DNA of 64,000 nt from Mucilaginibacter sp. cycad4 (GTDB lineage Bacteria; Bacteroidota; Bacteroidia; Sphingobacteriales; Sphingobacteriaceae), in contig NZ_CP139559.1 of the NCBI RefSeq assembly GCF_034263275.1, positions 5,642,001-5,706,000 of the forward strand, read 5' to 3'. The position numbers and the translations under genes were made by a program. Within the stretch, counting starts at the first letter, position 1; each line of letters opens with the position of its first letter. The notes beneath the pieces were generated by a model. That model had not been told where the DNA came from, did not search any database, and was given only the letters and a program-made list of their open reading frames with translations. This document shows, piece by piece, positions 25,341-33,544 of the stretch.

Positions 25341-25826
25341 ATGAAATCCAGTAAAAAAACACTTTTTATAGCAATTGGATTGCTTCTGATCATTGTCGTA
25401 TTCAAGAATACAACGTTTAGTTATAATAAAACAGAATCAAGTTACAGCACTATAGCAAGCTGGCCGGAAGAGGTTAAAAAATATTCAACAAAAGATGGAA
25501 AAGGAAACCGCGGCGATCTATCTATAATTGTGTTACTTAAAAAGGATACTCTTTACAAAGAAATTAGTAAAACCAAGCCAATTGTCATCACTGTAAATTC
25601 GTTAGAAACTGGAGCCTTATGGGTGCCTCTTTATAAATCAATTGATTATACTGCCGTCGGAGCCCTAACTGATATCCGATCAAAAGTTCCGGTGCAGCTT
25701 ACCACCATGGGCCATGTTTCTATGACCGGAAATTATTCGAGCAAACAAGCAAAGGCTATGATCAATAAAGATGTGGCCGAAAGTTTTGTAAAGGAAATAA
25801 AGAACCATTTTTATCCGGTTCAATAG
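25341..25826 (+). CDS. membrane-anchored hypothetical protein, 161 aa
   Basis: An N-terminal hydrophobic anchor (LFIAIGLLLIIVVF, residues 9-22) is followed by a periplasmic part with WPEEVKKYSTKDGKGNRGDL and PVQLTTMGHVSMTGNYSSKQ. No known domain is recognised. It is convergent with a cluster of palindromic repeats. Confidence 0.65.
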   Translation: MKSSKKTLFIAIGLLLIIVVFKNTTFSYNKTESSYSTIASWPEEVKKYSTKDGKGNRGDLSIIVLLKKDTLYKEISKTKPIVITVNSLETGALWVPLYKSIDYTAVGALTDIRSKVPVQLTTMGHVSMTGNYSSKQAKAMINKDVAESFVKEIKNHFYPVQ

Positions 25827-25862
25827 CTAAGTAACAATGGCAGAATGTTCACAAAAAGCGAA

Positions 25863-25926
25863 ATAATAAAATCTTAATTACTTACCACTCCTATCTCCGG
25901 CCGTTGTTGGTGTTGTCACCAACAAC
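25863..25926. repeat. gene-tail duplicate and short palindrome at the left edge of the repeat block
   Basis: Bases 25863-25896 repeat, with changes, the 3' end of the minus-strand gene at 26522 (copy at 26509-26540). Read on the minus strand it would give the protein tail TPTTAGDRSGK-stop beside DGDKSSK-stop. Then GTTGTTGGTG-TTGT-CACCAACAAC forms a hairpin (25903-25926). Confidence 0.55.
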
Positions 25927-26020
25927 TTTACGCCCAGTAATAACGAACTTGTGAATGAGGCCACGTCATCATGTGTTTTTATCGGCATAAAAGAATATTA
26001 GGATTGTTGGTGACAACACC
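25909..26020. repeat. inverted repeat with 17-bp arms
   Basis: GGTGTTGTCACCAACAA (25909-25925) is exactly inverted at 26004-26020 as TTGTTGGTGACAACACC. A third, shorter copy of the motif (GGTGACAACAC) lies at 26450-26460 outside the nested repeats. Confidence 0.7.
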
Positions 26021-26076
26021 ACAGGTGTTCGGGAGAAATAAAAAAGTGCGGGATTGTGCGATTCCCTCCCTTGGGA

Positions 26077-26315
26077 GCTACTGTGTGTACACATCTTTTA
26101 AATTCTATCAATAATTGAAAAAAATGTCATTTCGAACGAACCTGGTGGGAGAATTCGCGCGCAGGGGGTGAGGAGAAATCTTCTACGCCCTGCTTTTATA
26201 AGTATGATTGTAGAGCCTAATGTAGAAGATTTCTCTTTCGCCCCACTTCTTAGCCCACCCCTGCTCAATCGAAATGACATTTTCTTTTATTTAAAAGATG
26301 TGTACACACCGTAGC
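26077..26315. repeat. inserted element with 25-bp terminal inverted repeats
   Basis: The first 25 bases (26077-26101, GCTAC...GTGTGTACACATC) are inverted at 26291-26315 with a single mismatch. The 239-bp unit has no transposase gene and itself holds the P4 palindrome, so it looks like a MITE-type nonautonomous element. Confidence 0.65.
26124..26280. repeat. palindromic repeat type P4, innermost layer
   Basis: Borders ATGTCATTTCGA (26124-26135) and TCGAAATGACAT (26269-26280) are exact inverses; inner arms GAGAAATCTTCTAC (26173-26186) and GTAGAAGATTTCTC (26222-26235) also pair exactly. A related copy is at 17700-17845. Confidence 0.75.
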
Positions 26316-26521
26316 CTCTGGGAGGGTGTAAGGAGGGGTTTCGACGACAGACTTATCTGCTTTAATGACGCATAAACCCCTCCCTGCCATTACACAACTC
26401 TGCCGCACCCCTCCCCAAGGAGGGAATTAAAAATGTTCCGAACACCTATGGTGACAACACAAACAATGGCAGCGAAGCAACAACGATAGTGGTTCAGCCC
26501 AAACGATTAATAAAATCTTAA

Positions 26522-27151
26522 TTACTTACTGCTCTTATCCCCGTCAGATATCGATTTGATGAGGCTACCCCATGCCAGCGGGTTTAACAATGGATTGGGA
26601 GTAAGGGAATGCGAATTAAGGATGCTGGTGTGCATAGCCTGCGCATTGGCCGATTGTATTTCCTGGGCATCGCGGGGTAAAGTATTGTACAGCGCTGAAA
26701 GGGTTGCCTTGCTGATGTTTTTGCGGGCAATCTCCAAATCGTCATCAGCAAGCTTTATAGCCAGGAAATCTTTTTTAAACTCATCGGTAGTGGCCCATGG
26801 AAACACGTGAAATGTAGGCAGGTTGATGATCTGCGCTTTCAGGGATACCTGGGTAGTATAACTTTCATTTGGCAAATTGGATGGGATAACCACAGTAACC
26901 GGGGCATAGCCAACACAGGTAAACCGCAAGGTATCACGCTCATGTACTACAAACGAAAAATACCCTTTGTAGTTTGATACGTTGATAATGTTATGTGCCG
27001 AAGTATTGGTAATGGTTACATAAGGGATAGTGATCTTTACGCTATCGGCATTATGTGTGATGCCTGTAAACTGCACAACGGGGCGGTCTTTGCTTTGTGC
27101 AAAAGCGCCCATTGAAACAAATAACAGCAGTAAACCAAATAAATATTTCAT
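26522..27151 (-). CDS. exported protein with carboxypeptidase-regulatory-like domain
   Basis: 209 residues. A signal peptide (LFGLLLLFVSMGAFAQ) is followed by a beta-sandwich of the CarboxypepD_reg type: IPYVTITNTSAHNIINVSNY, KGYFSFVVHERDTLRFTCVG, YAPVTVVIPSN. The C-terminal half is helical and without known domain. Such domains occur in surface or periplasmic proteins of Bacteroidota. Its 3' end is partly duplicated 640 bp away. Confidence 0.75.
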   Translation of the reverse strand: MKYLFGLLLLFVSMGAFAQSKDRPVVQFTGITHNADSVKITIPYVTITNTSAHNIINVSNYKGYFSFVVHERDTLRFTCVGYAPVTVVIPSNLPNESYTTQVSLKAQIINLPTFHVFPWATTDEFKKDFLAIKLADDDLEIARKNISKATLSALYNTLPRDAQEIQSANAQAMHTSILNSHSLTPNPLLNPLAWGSLIKSISDGDKSSK

Positions 27152-27271
27152 AAAACCATTAACTACTTAGCTCAACATATATTACGCTGCGAGGGCTAAA
27201 ATAGTTTTTAAACTTCATCAAAAATAAGTCATATCCCCTAATTGAACCGGGGATTTAACATTACTTAACAA

Positions 27272-27550
27272 CTACCTTAAATTTTCGGGAAGCACGGCAT
27301 TAGGGTCATCAATGTCCGTTAGGTTTATGGCCTCAATAGCGGTAACTTCGGGCACAGCTTTTTTAATGGCCTGCTCAATACCGGCTTTAAGGGTCATGAT
27401 GCTCATTGGGCATGATCCGCATGATCCCAATAGCTTTAATTTAACAACACCTTCAGGAGTTATCTCCTCAACAGAAACATTCCCCCCATCAGCCTCCAAA
27501 TACGGACGGATAGTATCTAAAGCTGCTTCAACCTGATTTAATAAACTCAT
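27272..27550 (-). CDS. NifU-like iron-sulfur scaffold protein
   Basis: 92 residues matching the NifU C-terminal domain: VEAALDTIRPYLEADGGNVS, VVKLKLLGSCGSCPMSIMTL (CxxC at about 43-46), KAGIEQAIKKAVPEV. It can hold a 4Fe-4S cluster and pass it to apo-proteins. It lies 31 bp downstream of the mrp gene, another Fe-S carrier, so the two probably work together. Confidence 0.92.
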   Translation of the reverse strand: MSLLNQVEAALDTIRPYLEADGGNVSVEEITPEGVVKLKLLGSCGSCPMSIMTLKAGIEQAIKKAVPEVTAIEAINLTDIDDPNAVLPENLR

Positions 27551-27581
27551 TTTTATTAATTTATAACGTTATGTAAAGTTA

Positions 27582-28670
27582 TTAATTATTTACAATATTT
27601 TCTGCACTCAATGCTTTGGCATTTGATATGGCCACCTGCTGGGCAACACGCTCGGCCATCTTCACAAAAGCAGCAGTCATAGGGCCGTCTTCTTCAAGCA
27701 CGGTTGGCTTGCCCGCATCGCCCGAATCACTGATGCCTTTAATCAACGGGATCTCGCCCAAAAACGGAACATCAAGCTGCGCCGCCAGTTTTTGGCCCCC
27801 TCCTTTACCAAATATGTAATACTTGTTTTCGGGCAGCTCGGCCGGTGTAAAGTACGACATGTTTTCAACCACGCCCAGTATAGGCACATTAATAGCAGGC
27901 ATCATAAACATACCAATACCCTTCTTTGCATCGGCAAGCGCCACGTTTTGCGGCGTGGTAACAATTACAGCACCCGTTACCGGGAAGCTTTGCGTTACCG
28001 TGATGTGGATATCGCCGGTGCCCGGAGGCAGGTCGATCACCAGGTAATCCAGCTCGCCCCAGTCAGCATCATTGAACAGTTGTTTTACAGCGGTTGATAC
28101 CATAGGCCCGCGCCATGGCACCGGCTGGTTAGGGTCGGTAAAGAAACCGATAGATAGCAATTTAATGCCATATTTCTCAATCGGCTCAATCCGGGTCTTG
28201 CCGTCAACCTGGCTGGCCATTGGACGTGCGCCCTCTAAACCGAACATGATAGGTACCGAAGGCCCGTAAATATCGGCATCGATCATCCCCACTTTAGCCC
28301 CTGATTTTGCCAAACCTAAAGCCAGGTTTGCCGCCACGGTTGATTTACCAACGCCTCCTTTGCCCGAAGCTACGGCAATGATATTTTTTACGCCCGGAAC
28401 CCCGGTGTTTTTTTGCGAAGTAACACGCGAGGTCATGTTAATATTAATAACGGCCTCTTTGCTTACAAAATGCAGGATAGCATTACGGCAGGCATTCTCA
28501 ATCATGGCCTTGAGCGGGCATGCCGGTGTGGTCAGGATCACCGAGAAGCTCACGTTGTTGCCATCGATATGAATATCCTGGATCATGTTGAGCGTAACCA
28601 GGTCTTTTTTCAAATCCGGCTCTTCAACATTGCCCAGTGCCTGTAAAACTTGTTCTTTAGTAATTGTCAT
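27582..28670 (-). CDS. mrp: Mrp/NBP35-type Fe-S carrier ATPase
   Basis: 362 residues from the ATG at 28670, supported by a -7 box at 28687-28680 that lies inside the longer frame. The N-terminal MIP18/DUF59 domain (VLQALGNVEEPDLKKDLVTL) precedes a P-loop ATPase with deviant Walker A (VASGKGGVGKSTVAANLALG), MIDADIYGPSVPIMFG and DYLVIDLPPGTGDIHITVTQ. Family members carry and transfer Fe-S clusters. Usual Cys pair CxxC is not seen near the C-terminus (VENMSYFTPAELPENKYYIF has Phe/Thr instead). Confidence 0.9.
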   Translation of the reverse strand: MTITKEQVLQALGNVEEPDLKKDLVTLNMIQDIHIDGNNVSFSVILTTPACPLKAMIENACRNAILHFVSKEAVININMTSRVTSQKNTGVPGVKNIIAVASGKGGVGKSTVAANLALGLAKSGAKVGMIDADIYGPSVPIMFGLEGARPMASQVDGKTRIEPIEKYGIKLLSIGFFTDPNQPVPWRGPMVSTAVKQLFNDADWGELDYLVIDLPPGTGDIHITVTQSFPVTGAVIVTTPQNVALADAKKGIGMFMMPAINVPILGVVENMSYFTPAELPENKYYIFGKGGGQKLAAQLDVPFLGEIPLIKGISDSGDAGKPTVLEEDGPMTAAFVKMAERVAQQVAISNAKALSAENIVNN

Positions 28671-28679
28671 AATATGAGG

Positions 28680-28687
28680 CAAATTTA
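28680..28687 (-). promoter_or_regulatory. -7 box of mrp
   Basis: On the minus strand TAAATTTG ends 9 bp before the ATG at 28670, giving a very short leader and ruling out the upstream ATG. Confidence 0.5.
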
Positions 28688-28763
28688 TGAAAACAGGTCG
28701 TTGATTGAGTTTATCAGGAAACAATTTGCAAAAACAACCGTTTGCAGGGGATAAGATTTAGTT

Positions 28764-28771
28764 TAGTTTTG
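28764..28771 (+). promoter_or_regulatory. -7 box of the transglycosylase gene
   Basis: TAGTTTTG lies 14 bp before the ATG at 28786. Confidence 0.5.
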
Positions 28772-28785
28772 GATAAAATTAACAA

Positions 28786-31041
28786 ATGAAGCGCCTTAAT
28801 CCTAAATATATACGCATAGCCGCATACATTCTCGTTCCCTTAATTCTTATTCTGCTTACCGGCGGATATGTTGCCTACTCAAAACGCGGGGCCCTGCTCG
28901 AAAAAGCCATTGACAAAGCTAAATTAAAAGCAAAGAGGGATTATAATTTAGATGTAAAAATAGGATCGGCAAAGTTTACGGGCCTCAGCACCGTTTCATT
29001 CTCGGATATCAGCATCGTACCGGATGGCCGCGATAGTTTGCTGAACATCAAAAACTTTGTGGTAAGTGTAAGGATAATGCCGCTGGTGCTTGGTGAGGTA
29101 AAACTATCAGATGTGGTATTGCAGGATGGCTTCATTAGCCTTGTTAATAAAAACGGCGTTAAGAATTTCGATTCCCTTTTCAAAAAGAAAAAGGATTCGA
29201 CAGCCACCGATACCAAAGCCGATTTGAGCCATCTTGCCGATAACCTGATCAACCAATTGCTTTATAAGATCCCGGATAACTTATCGCTCCATAACTTCAT
29301 GATCAGTTTTAAGAGCGATACCGACCAGCTCAAACTTTTAGCGCAAACAGCCCTGATCAAAGACGGGCAGCTGAGCTCGACCATAAAGGTTAATGATGGG
29401 GAAGCCACCTGGCATTTTGCCGGCAAAATGCACCCTTCGGATAAGGATATCGACGTAATGCTTTATGCCGATAACCATCAAAAAGTGGAACTGCCTATCA
29501 TCGAAAAGAAATTTAACCTGAAGCTTAATTTTGATACCCTGCAAACTAAACTGACCGAGGAAGATCACAGCAGCGGGGAAACCAGGATCTCCGGCTCATG
29601 GTCGGTTAAAAACCTGCTTATTCGCCATCCGGGCATTTCGTCTACCGATATTGTACTCCCCGCGGCCGCTATTGATGCCGATGTTAAAGTAGGCACTAAT
29701 TACATATCTATCGATAGTACTTCGCTCATCCATATAAAAAAATTAACCGCGCACCCATACATTAAATACACGCTTAACCCGGTAAAAATTTATGAGCTGA
29801 AACTCAATACCGGCTGGCTTAATGCGGCTGATATTTTCGATTCGTTCCCTACGGGGATGTTTGATGCGCTTGACGGCATCCAGGTTGCCGGCAAGTTGAA
29901 TTACCACATGAATTTTTACATGGATTCATCAAAGCCCGACGATTTGATATTTGATTCGGGCATGGATAAAGATAACTTCCGGATCCTGAAATTTGGACGT
30001 ACCGATTTAACCAGGCTTAACAGCCCCTTTGTATATACACCATATGAAAAGGGCAAACCAATGGCCCCACACCTGATAGGCCCCGAAAACCCGGAGTTTA
30101 CTCCGCTGCAGCAGATCTCGCCCAATTTGAGAAATGCGGTAATGACAGCCGAAGATCCATCTTTTTATACCAATCATGGTTTTGTAATGGAGGCCATTCG
30201 CAAATCAATAGTTACTGATTTTAAAACCAAGAAATATAAACGCGGCGGCAGCGGTATATCGCAGCAGCTGGTTAAAAACGCCTACCTGAGCCGGGAGAAA
30301 ACCCTGTCGCGCAAAATAGAGGAGATCCTGATTGTATGGCTTATTGAAAATAACCGCATCATGACCAAAGACAGGATGCTGGAGGTTTACTTTAATATTA
30401 TTGAATGGGGCCGCAATATTTACGGTATTGGTGAGGCCGCGCATTATTACTTTGGCAAATCGCCGTCCGAACTTAGCCTTGGCGAAAGTATTTACCTGGC
30501 CAGCATTGTCCCCTACCCTAAAGGCGGTTTGTACGCTTTTCAGCCTGATGGTACCTTACGACCGGGACTGCATGGTTATTTTAACCTGATTGGTAAACTG
30601 ATGGCTATGAAGGGATATACCGCCCGCGATACCAACGCCTATGGATTTTACGAAGTACGGTTAAGAGAAGGCCTGCGCCGCCAGATTGCCCCTGTTGATA
30701 CTGCTACTGCCGATAGCCTGATGAAACAGGGCGGGGCAGACGACGACGGCATTTTACCTGTTATTGAAGAGCCGGTAAAAAAGCCTAACTTTTTCCAGCG
30801 CCTTTTTGGTAAAAAAGATACCACCGAAGAAAAGGCCGAAGAAAAATTGAAACAAAAAGAGCAATCTATCAAAGACCAGCTCAAAGCCCAGATAGAGGCA
30901 CTAAAAGCTGAATACAAAATAAAGATTGACGCCGTTGATACTACCGGCGGCCGGACACGAAAAGAAGTACGGCAGGAGAAGCGGCGTTTAAGGAATGAAG
31001 AAGATGAGAAGGAAAAGGAATTGAAAGATAAGATGCCGTAA
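28786..31041 (+). CDS. membrane glycosyltransferase-51 (peptidoglycan transglycosylase) protein
   Basis: 751 residues. One N-terminal membrane segment (IAAYILVPLILILLTGGYVA) is followed by a long AsmA-like beta region (about 35-430) and a GT51 domain (about 440-620): NAVMTAEDPSFYTNHG with catalytic Glu near 456, RGGSGISQQLVKNAYL, EEILIVWLIENNRIMTKDRM, YFNIIEWGRNIYGIGEAAHY. There is no transpeptidase domain. The C-terminal 90 residues are a highly charged coiled coil (KQKEQSIKDQLKAQIEALKA). The GT51 domain polymerises lipid II; the fusion to an AsmA-like region suggests an envelope role that is not the usual PBP1. Confidence 0.85.
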   Translation: MKRLNPKYIRIAAYILVPLILILLTGGYVAYSKRGALLEKAIDKAKLKAKRDYNLDVKIGSAKFTGLSTVSFSDISIVPDGRDSLLNIKNFVVSVRIMPLVLGEVKLSDVVLQDGFISLVNKNGVKNFDSLFKKKKDSTATDTKADLSHLADNLINQLLYKIPDNLSLHNFMISFKSDTDQLKLLAQTALIKDGQLSSTIKVNDGEATWHFAGKMHPSDKDIDVMLYADNHQKVELPIIEKKFNLKLNFDTLQTKLTEEDHSSGETRISGSWSVKNLLIRHPGISSTDIVLPAAAIDADVKVGTNYISIDSTSLIHIKKLTAHPYIKYTLNPVKIYELKLNTGWLNAADIFDSFPTGMFDALDGIQVAGKLNYHMNFYMDSSKPDDLIFDSGMDKDNFRILKFGRTDLTRLNSPFVYTPYEKGKPMAPHLIGPENPEFTPLQQISPNLRNAVMTAEDPSFYTNHGFVMEAIRKSIVTDFKTKKYKRGGSGISQQLVKNAYLSREKTLSRKIEEILIVWLIENNRIMTKDRMLEVYFNIIEWGRNIYGIGEAAHYYFGKSPSELSLGESIYLASIVPYPKGGLYAFQPDGTLRPGLHGYFNLIGKLMAMKGYTARDTNAYGFYEVRLREGLRRQIAPVDTATADSLMKQGGADDDGILPVIEEPVKKPNFFQRLFGKKDTTEEKAEEKLKQKEQSIKDQLKAQIEALKAEYKIKIDAVDTTGGRTRKEVRQEKRRLRNEEDEKEKELKDKMP

Positions 31042-31352
31042 AAGCTTTTCATGGATAATGTTACTCCAGGTGTCCTCTTCAGTCAATAAGTAGCCTGGTG
31101 TCTTCGGGGAAATCGCGGTTAAAACATTGTAGAAGAATTAAAAGCGGATAAGCGAAATTTTTACACACTAATTTTTCCGAATTACACGAATGTTTAATAT
31201 AGAAAGAATTTTAATTCGATTAATTGTGGCATACAGGCAAGGTAATTTGTGTGAAAATTTCTCTCTGCGATTTCTTCTAATAACCACAATTATTTAAAAG
31301 CGGTTTCCCTGATGATGTCCTGTTTAATTCCTGAAATCAGGCCTGATTTTCT
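31042..31352. other. gene-free stretch with dispersed repeat copy 2
   Basis: About 310 bp without a gene. Bases 31164-31262 (ACACACTAATT, GAATTACACGAAT, AATTCGATTAATTGTGGC) are a diverged copy of the repeat at 16766-16875. No terminator stem with T-run is seen. Confidence 0.45.
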
Positions 31353-31360
31353 TACTTTTG
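31353..31360 (+). promoter_or_regulatory. -7 box directly before the LysE gene
   Basis: TACTTTTG ends 4 bp before the ATG at 31365, implying a leaderless or nearly leaderless mRNA. Confidence 0.55.
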
Positions 31361-31364
31361 CCGT

Positions 31365-31991
31365 ATGGGTATCATTAACTTAACGGCTTTTTTGATCGCA
31401 TCTTTCCTGTTCATTATTTCACCAGGCATCGATACTATTTTTATCCTGAATAAATCAATAGCACAAGGACATAAATCTGGTATTTATGCAACATTGGGGA
31501 TAACTACCGGTGTGTTGGTACACACTACCCTGGCTGCATTTGGTTTGTCGTTGCTATTATCCCAATCGGCTATGGCGTTTAGCTTTGTTAAATTTTGCGG
31601 CGCTGCGTACCTGGTTTATCTTGGCATCGCTAAGCTTTTTTCAAAAGAGAGCATTGTGAAATCTGCAGGGCCGGCCCTGCAGACTTCTGTTAAAAAAACA
31701 TATCTGTCTGCCGTGTTCACAAATGTGCTTAACCCCAAAGTAGCTATCTTTTTCCTGGCATTTTTTCCGCAGTTTATTAAACCGGCTTATATCAGCACCG
31801 CCACACCATTTATTTTCCTGGGAAGCATCTACGCATTGATAACCTTGTTGTGGTTTATGATGCTCACTTTTTTTTCAGGCGCGTTTTCGTCCAAAATCCG
31901 TTCAAATCCTTCCATTAGCACCTGGCTTAATAAATTCTCGGCCATAGCTTTTATTTTGATGGGCATAAAAATAGCATTCACTAAACGATAA
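31365..31991 (+). CDS. LysE-family exporter
   Basis: 208 residues with six hydrophobic segments. Family landmarks: FLFIISPGIDTIFILNKSIA, GHKSGIYATLGITTGVLVHT, FVKFCGAAYLVYLGIAKLF, FTNVLNPKVAIFFLAFFPQF, FSAIAFILMGIKIAF. RhtB/LysE proteins export amino acids or related metabolites; the substrate is unknown. It stands alone. Confidence 0.9.
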   Translation: MGIINLTAFLIASFLFIISPGIDTIFILNKSIAQGHKSGIYATLGITTGVLVHTTLAAFGLSLLLSQSAMAFSFVKFCGAAYLVYLGIAKLFSKESIVKSAGPALQTSVKKTYLSAVFTNVLNPKVAIFFLAFFPQFIKPAYISTATPFIFLGSIYALITLLWFMMLTFFSGAFSSKIRSNPSISTWLNKFSAIAFILMGIKIAFTKR

Positions 31992-32005
31992 TATCGCCGT
32001 TTTAA

Positions 32006-32136
32006 ATCTATTCAAGCCTAAATATACCTGCGCATATATAGCCTTCGCTATTACCTTTTTGGCGCAAGTCTTGTGCGGCTGGCACGAGGGATGATGACTT
32101 GTGCCTTATGCAAAAATTAAAATTAATACGATACCC
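32006..32136 (+). repeat. flanking duplication, left copy
   Basis: Block A (32006-32054, ATCTATTCAAGCC...TTCGCTATTAC) plus block B (32055-32136, CTTTTTGGCGCAAGTC...CGATACCC) precede the IS3 element. Block B recurs right after the IS (33545-33628) and block A recurs at 33665-33713, with few changes. Confidence 0.8.
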
Positions 32137-32176
32137 TGTCTTGTCCTAAAATAGGTTTACACAACAGTAAACAAAA

Positions 32177-32557
32177 ATGGAAAGATATTCAAAAGTGTAT
32201 GGCAGCAAATGGCAAAGCCAGTACAGCGAGGAGTTTAAGCGTAAAGTTTGTCAAGAATATTTAGAAGGTCAGGAAAGCCGAACAACGATTGAAAGGAAAT
32301 ACAAATTAGGCAATAGCCGTATTGCGTTTTGGCTCAAATCATTCGGATTGGAGATGAAGAAAACAATTTATGTATCTTCGAATGATATGCCAACCAAGAA
32401 AGATCAGGATGTCCCGGCCGAAAACAGCGCATCAATTAAGTTATTAAAAAAGCAACTTGAAGATGCATTGCTGGAGAAGGAGCTTTATCGTAAAATGATA
32501 GAAGTGGCCGAAAGAGATCTTAAGATCAATATCCGAAAAAAGTCCGATACCAAGTAA
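32177..32557 (+). CDS. IS3 transposase OrfA
   Basis: 126 residues: HTH domain (YSEEFKRKVCQEYLEGQESR, NSRIAFWLKSFGLEMKKTIY) and a C-terminal leucine-zipper-like helix (SIKLLKKQLEDALLEKELYR). It binds the IS ends. The last codons contain the A_AAA_AAG heptamer from which the -1 frame enters orfB. Confidence 0.88.
   Translation: MERYSKVYGSKWQSQYSEEFKRKVCQEYLEGQESRTTIERKYKLGNSRIAFWLKSFGLEMKKTIYVSSNDMPTKKDQDVPAENSASIKLLKKQLEDALLEKELYRKMIEVAERDLKINIRKKSDTK
32536..32542 (+). other. programmed -1 frameshift heptamer A_AAA_AAG
   Basis: In the orfA frame the codons read CGA AAA AAG. A -1 slip gives ...KKVRYQVIREIKDSYPG and joins orfB in frame. This heptamer is the standard frameshift signal of IS3 elements. 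Confidence 0.8.
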
Positions 32558-32586
32558 TCCGTGAGATTAAAGACAGCTACCCTGGG

Positions 32587-33462
32587 ATGAGCCTGGTGAA
32601 GTGCTGTTGTTTACTTGGAGTTACCCGGCAGGCCTATTACCAGCATTTTTGGGAGACAGAAGCGATAAGCTTTGAGCAGGAAATATTATTAAATGAGGTC
32701 CGGGCAATAAGGGCCATACATCCGATTATTGGCGGTAAAAAACTCTATGTTTTGCTGCAGCCTTTTTTGCTTGAGCACCGGATAAAAATGGGCAGGGATG
32801 CGCTTTTTGATCTGCTTGCTGCTCACTACTTGTTAGTTAGAAAGAAAAGGCGGCGCATACATACTACTCAATCTTTTCATTGGCTAAGAAAATATCCTAA
32901 TTGCATAAGAGAAATTATTCCGACTAAAGTGAACGAAATATGGGTGTCAGATATCACTTACTACAGGACAAAGAAGGGATTCGTTTATATCAGTTTTATA
33001 ACGGATGCCTATAGTAAAAAGATCGTCGGCTATCATGCCGCTGATACACTGGATGCAGTTCACACACTTAGTGCTTTACAAATGGCCATTAAAGAAAGTG
33101 ACCAGCCTTTGACTGGCTTAATACATCATTCAGACAGAGGTGTTCAGTACTGTAGCTATGATTATGTAAAGCTATTACAGGACAATGAAATAATCATCAG
33201 CATGACCGAAAACGGAGACCCTTTAGAGAACGCAGTAGCGGAACGGATAAATGGAATAATGAAACAGGAGTACCTGGAACATCATATACTTAATGATAAA
33301 AACCAGGTTATGGAACTTTTAGCTAAGTCTGTAAACACTTATAATAAGCTAAGGCCTCACATGAGTTGCAATATGCTTACACCTGAGATCGTACATCAAA
33401 ATAACCTATCTGTACAGCGAAATTGGAAAAGTTATTATAATTCAAAAAATGTCAATCTGTAA
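32587..33462 (+). CDS. IS3 transposase OrfB (DDE integrase)
   Basis: 291 residues from the first ATG; the frame is open upstream to the frameshift site. HTH_21-type region (VRAIRAIHPIIGGKKLYVLL) and rve integrase core with DDE residues: WVSDITYYRTKKGFVYISFI (Asp), LIHHSDRGVQYCSYDYVKLL (Asp), NAVAERINGIMKQEYL (Glu). The family call is certain, and all catalytic residues are present. Confidence 0.92.
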   Translation: MSLVKCCCLLGVTRQAYYQHFWETEAISFEQEILLNEVRAIRAIHPIIGGKKLYVLLQPFLLEHRIKMGRDALFDLLAAHYLLVRKKRRRIHTTQSFHWLRKYPNCIREIIPTKVNEIWVSDITYYRTKKGFVYISFITDAYSKKIVGYHAADTLDAVHTLSALQMAIKESDQPLTGLIHHSDRGVQYCSYDYVKLLQDNEIIISMTENGDPLENAVAERINGIMKQEYLEHHILNDKNQVMELLAKSVNTYNKLRPHMSCNMLTPEIVHQNNLSVQRNWKSYYNSKNVNL

Positions 33463-33543
33463 ACCTATTTTAGGACTAATCAATAATGTAAACCTATAGC
33501 AGGATTAATCAATTAAACTGTAAACTTATTTTAGGACGATACA
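33459..33543. repeat. three iterated IS3 right-end motifs
   Basis: GTAAACCTATTTTAGGACTA (33459-33478), GTAAACCTATAGCAGGATTA (33488-33507) and GTAAACTTATTTTAGGACGA (33520-33539) follow each other at 29 and 32 bp. Only the last matches the left end best. They may be extra transposase-binding sites or relics of earlier right ends. Confidence 0.7.
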
Positions 33544-33544
33544 C

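Larger units (their letters stand above)
26061..26428. repeat. palindromic repeat type P1, split by an inner palindrome
   Basis: The left arm ATTCCCTCCCTTGGGA (26061-26076) and the right part 26316-26428 ending CCCCAAGGAGGGAATT form one P1 element, related to 8846-8948 (shared GGCAGGG...GTTTATGCG core read on the minus strand). It is interrupted by the element 26077-26315. Confidence 0.65.
26022..26448. repeat. outer layer of the nested palindromes
   Basis: CACAGGTGTTCGG (around 26020-26032) is inverted as CCGAACACCTATG (26438-26450) with one change. Everything between is made of three further palindromes, each inside the next (26061-26428, 26077-26315, 26124-26280). Confidence 0.65.
32137..33543 (+). 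mobile_element. IS3-family insertion sequence
   Basis: 1407 bp with inverted ends TGTCTTGTCCTAAAATAGG (left) and, read inward from the right, TGTATCGTCCTAAAATAAG. CCC flanks both ends (32134-32136, 33544-33546), fitting a 3-bp target duplication. It encodes orfA and orfB linked by a slippery heptamer, so it looks complete. The right end is preceded by two further copies of the terminal motif (33459-33478 and 33488-33507), about 30 bp apart. Confidence 0.88.

Noticed and set aside
26098..26280. 60-codon open frame on the minus strand
   Set aside because: It lies wholly within the P4 palindrome; such frames arise from inverted symmetry.
28670..28724. Longer N-terminus of Mrp
   Set aside because: A TAAATTTG -7 box lies within the extension and family members begin at the MTITKEQ start.
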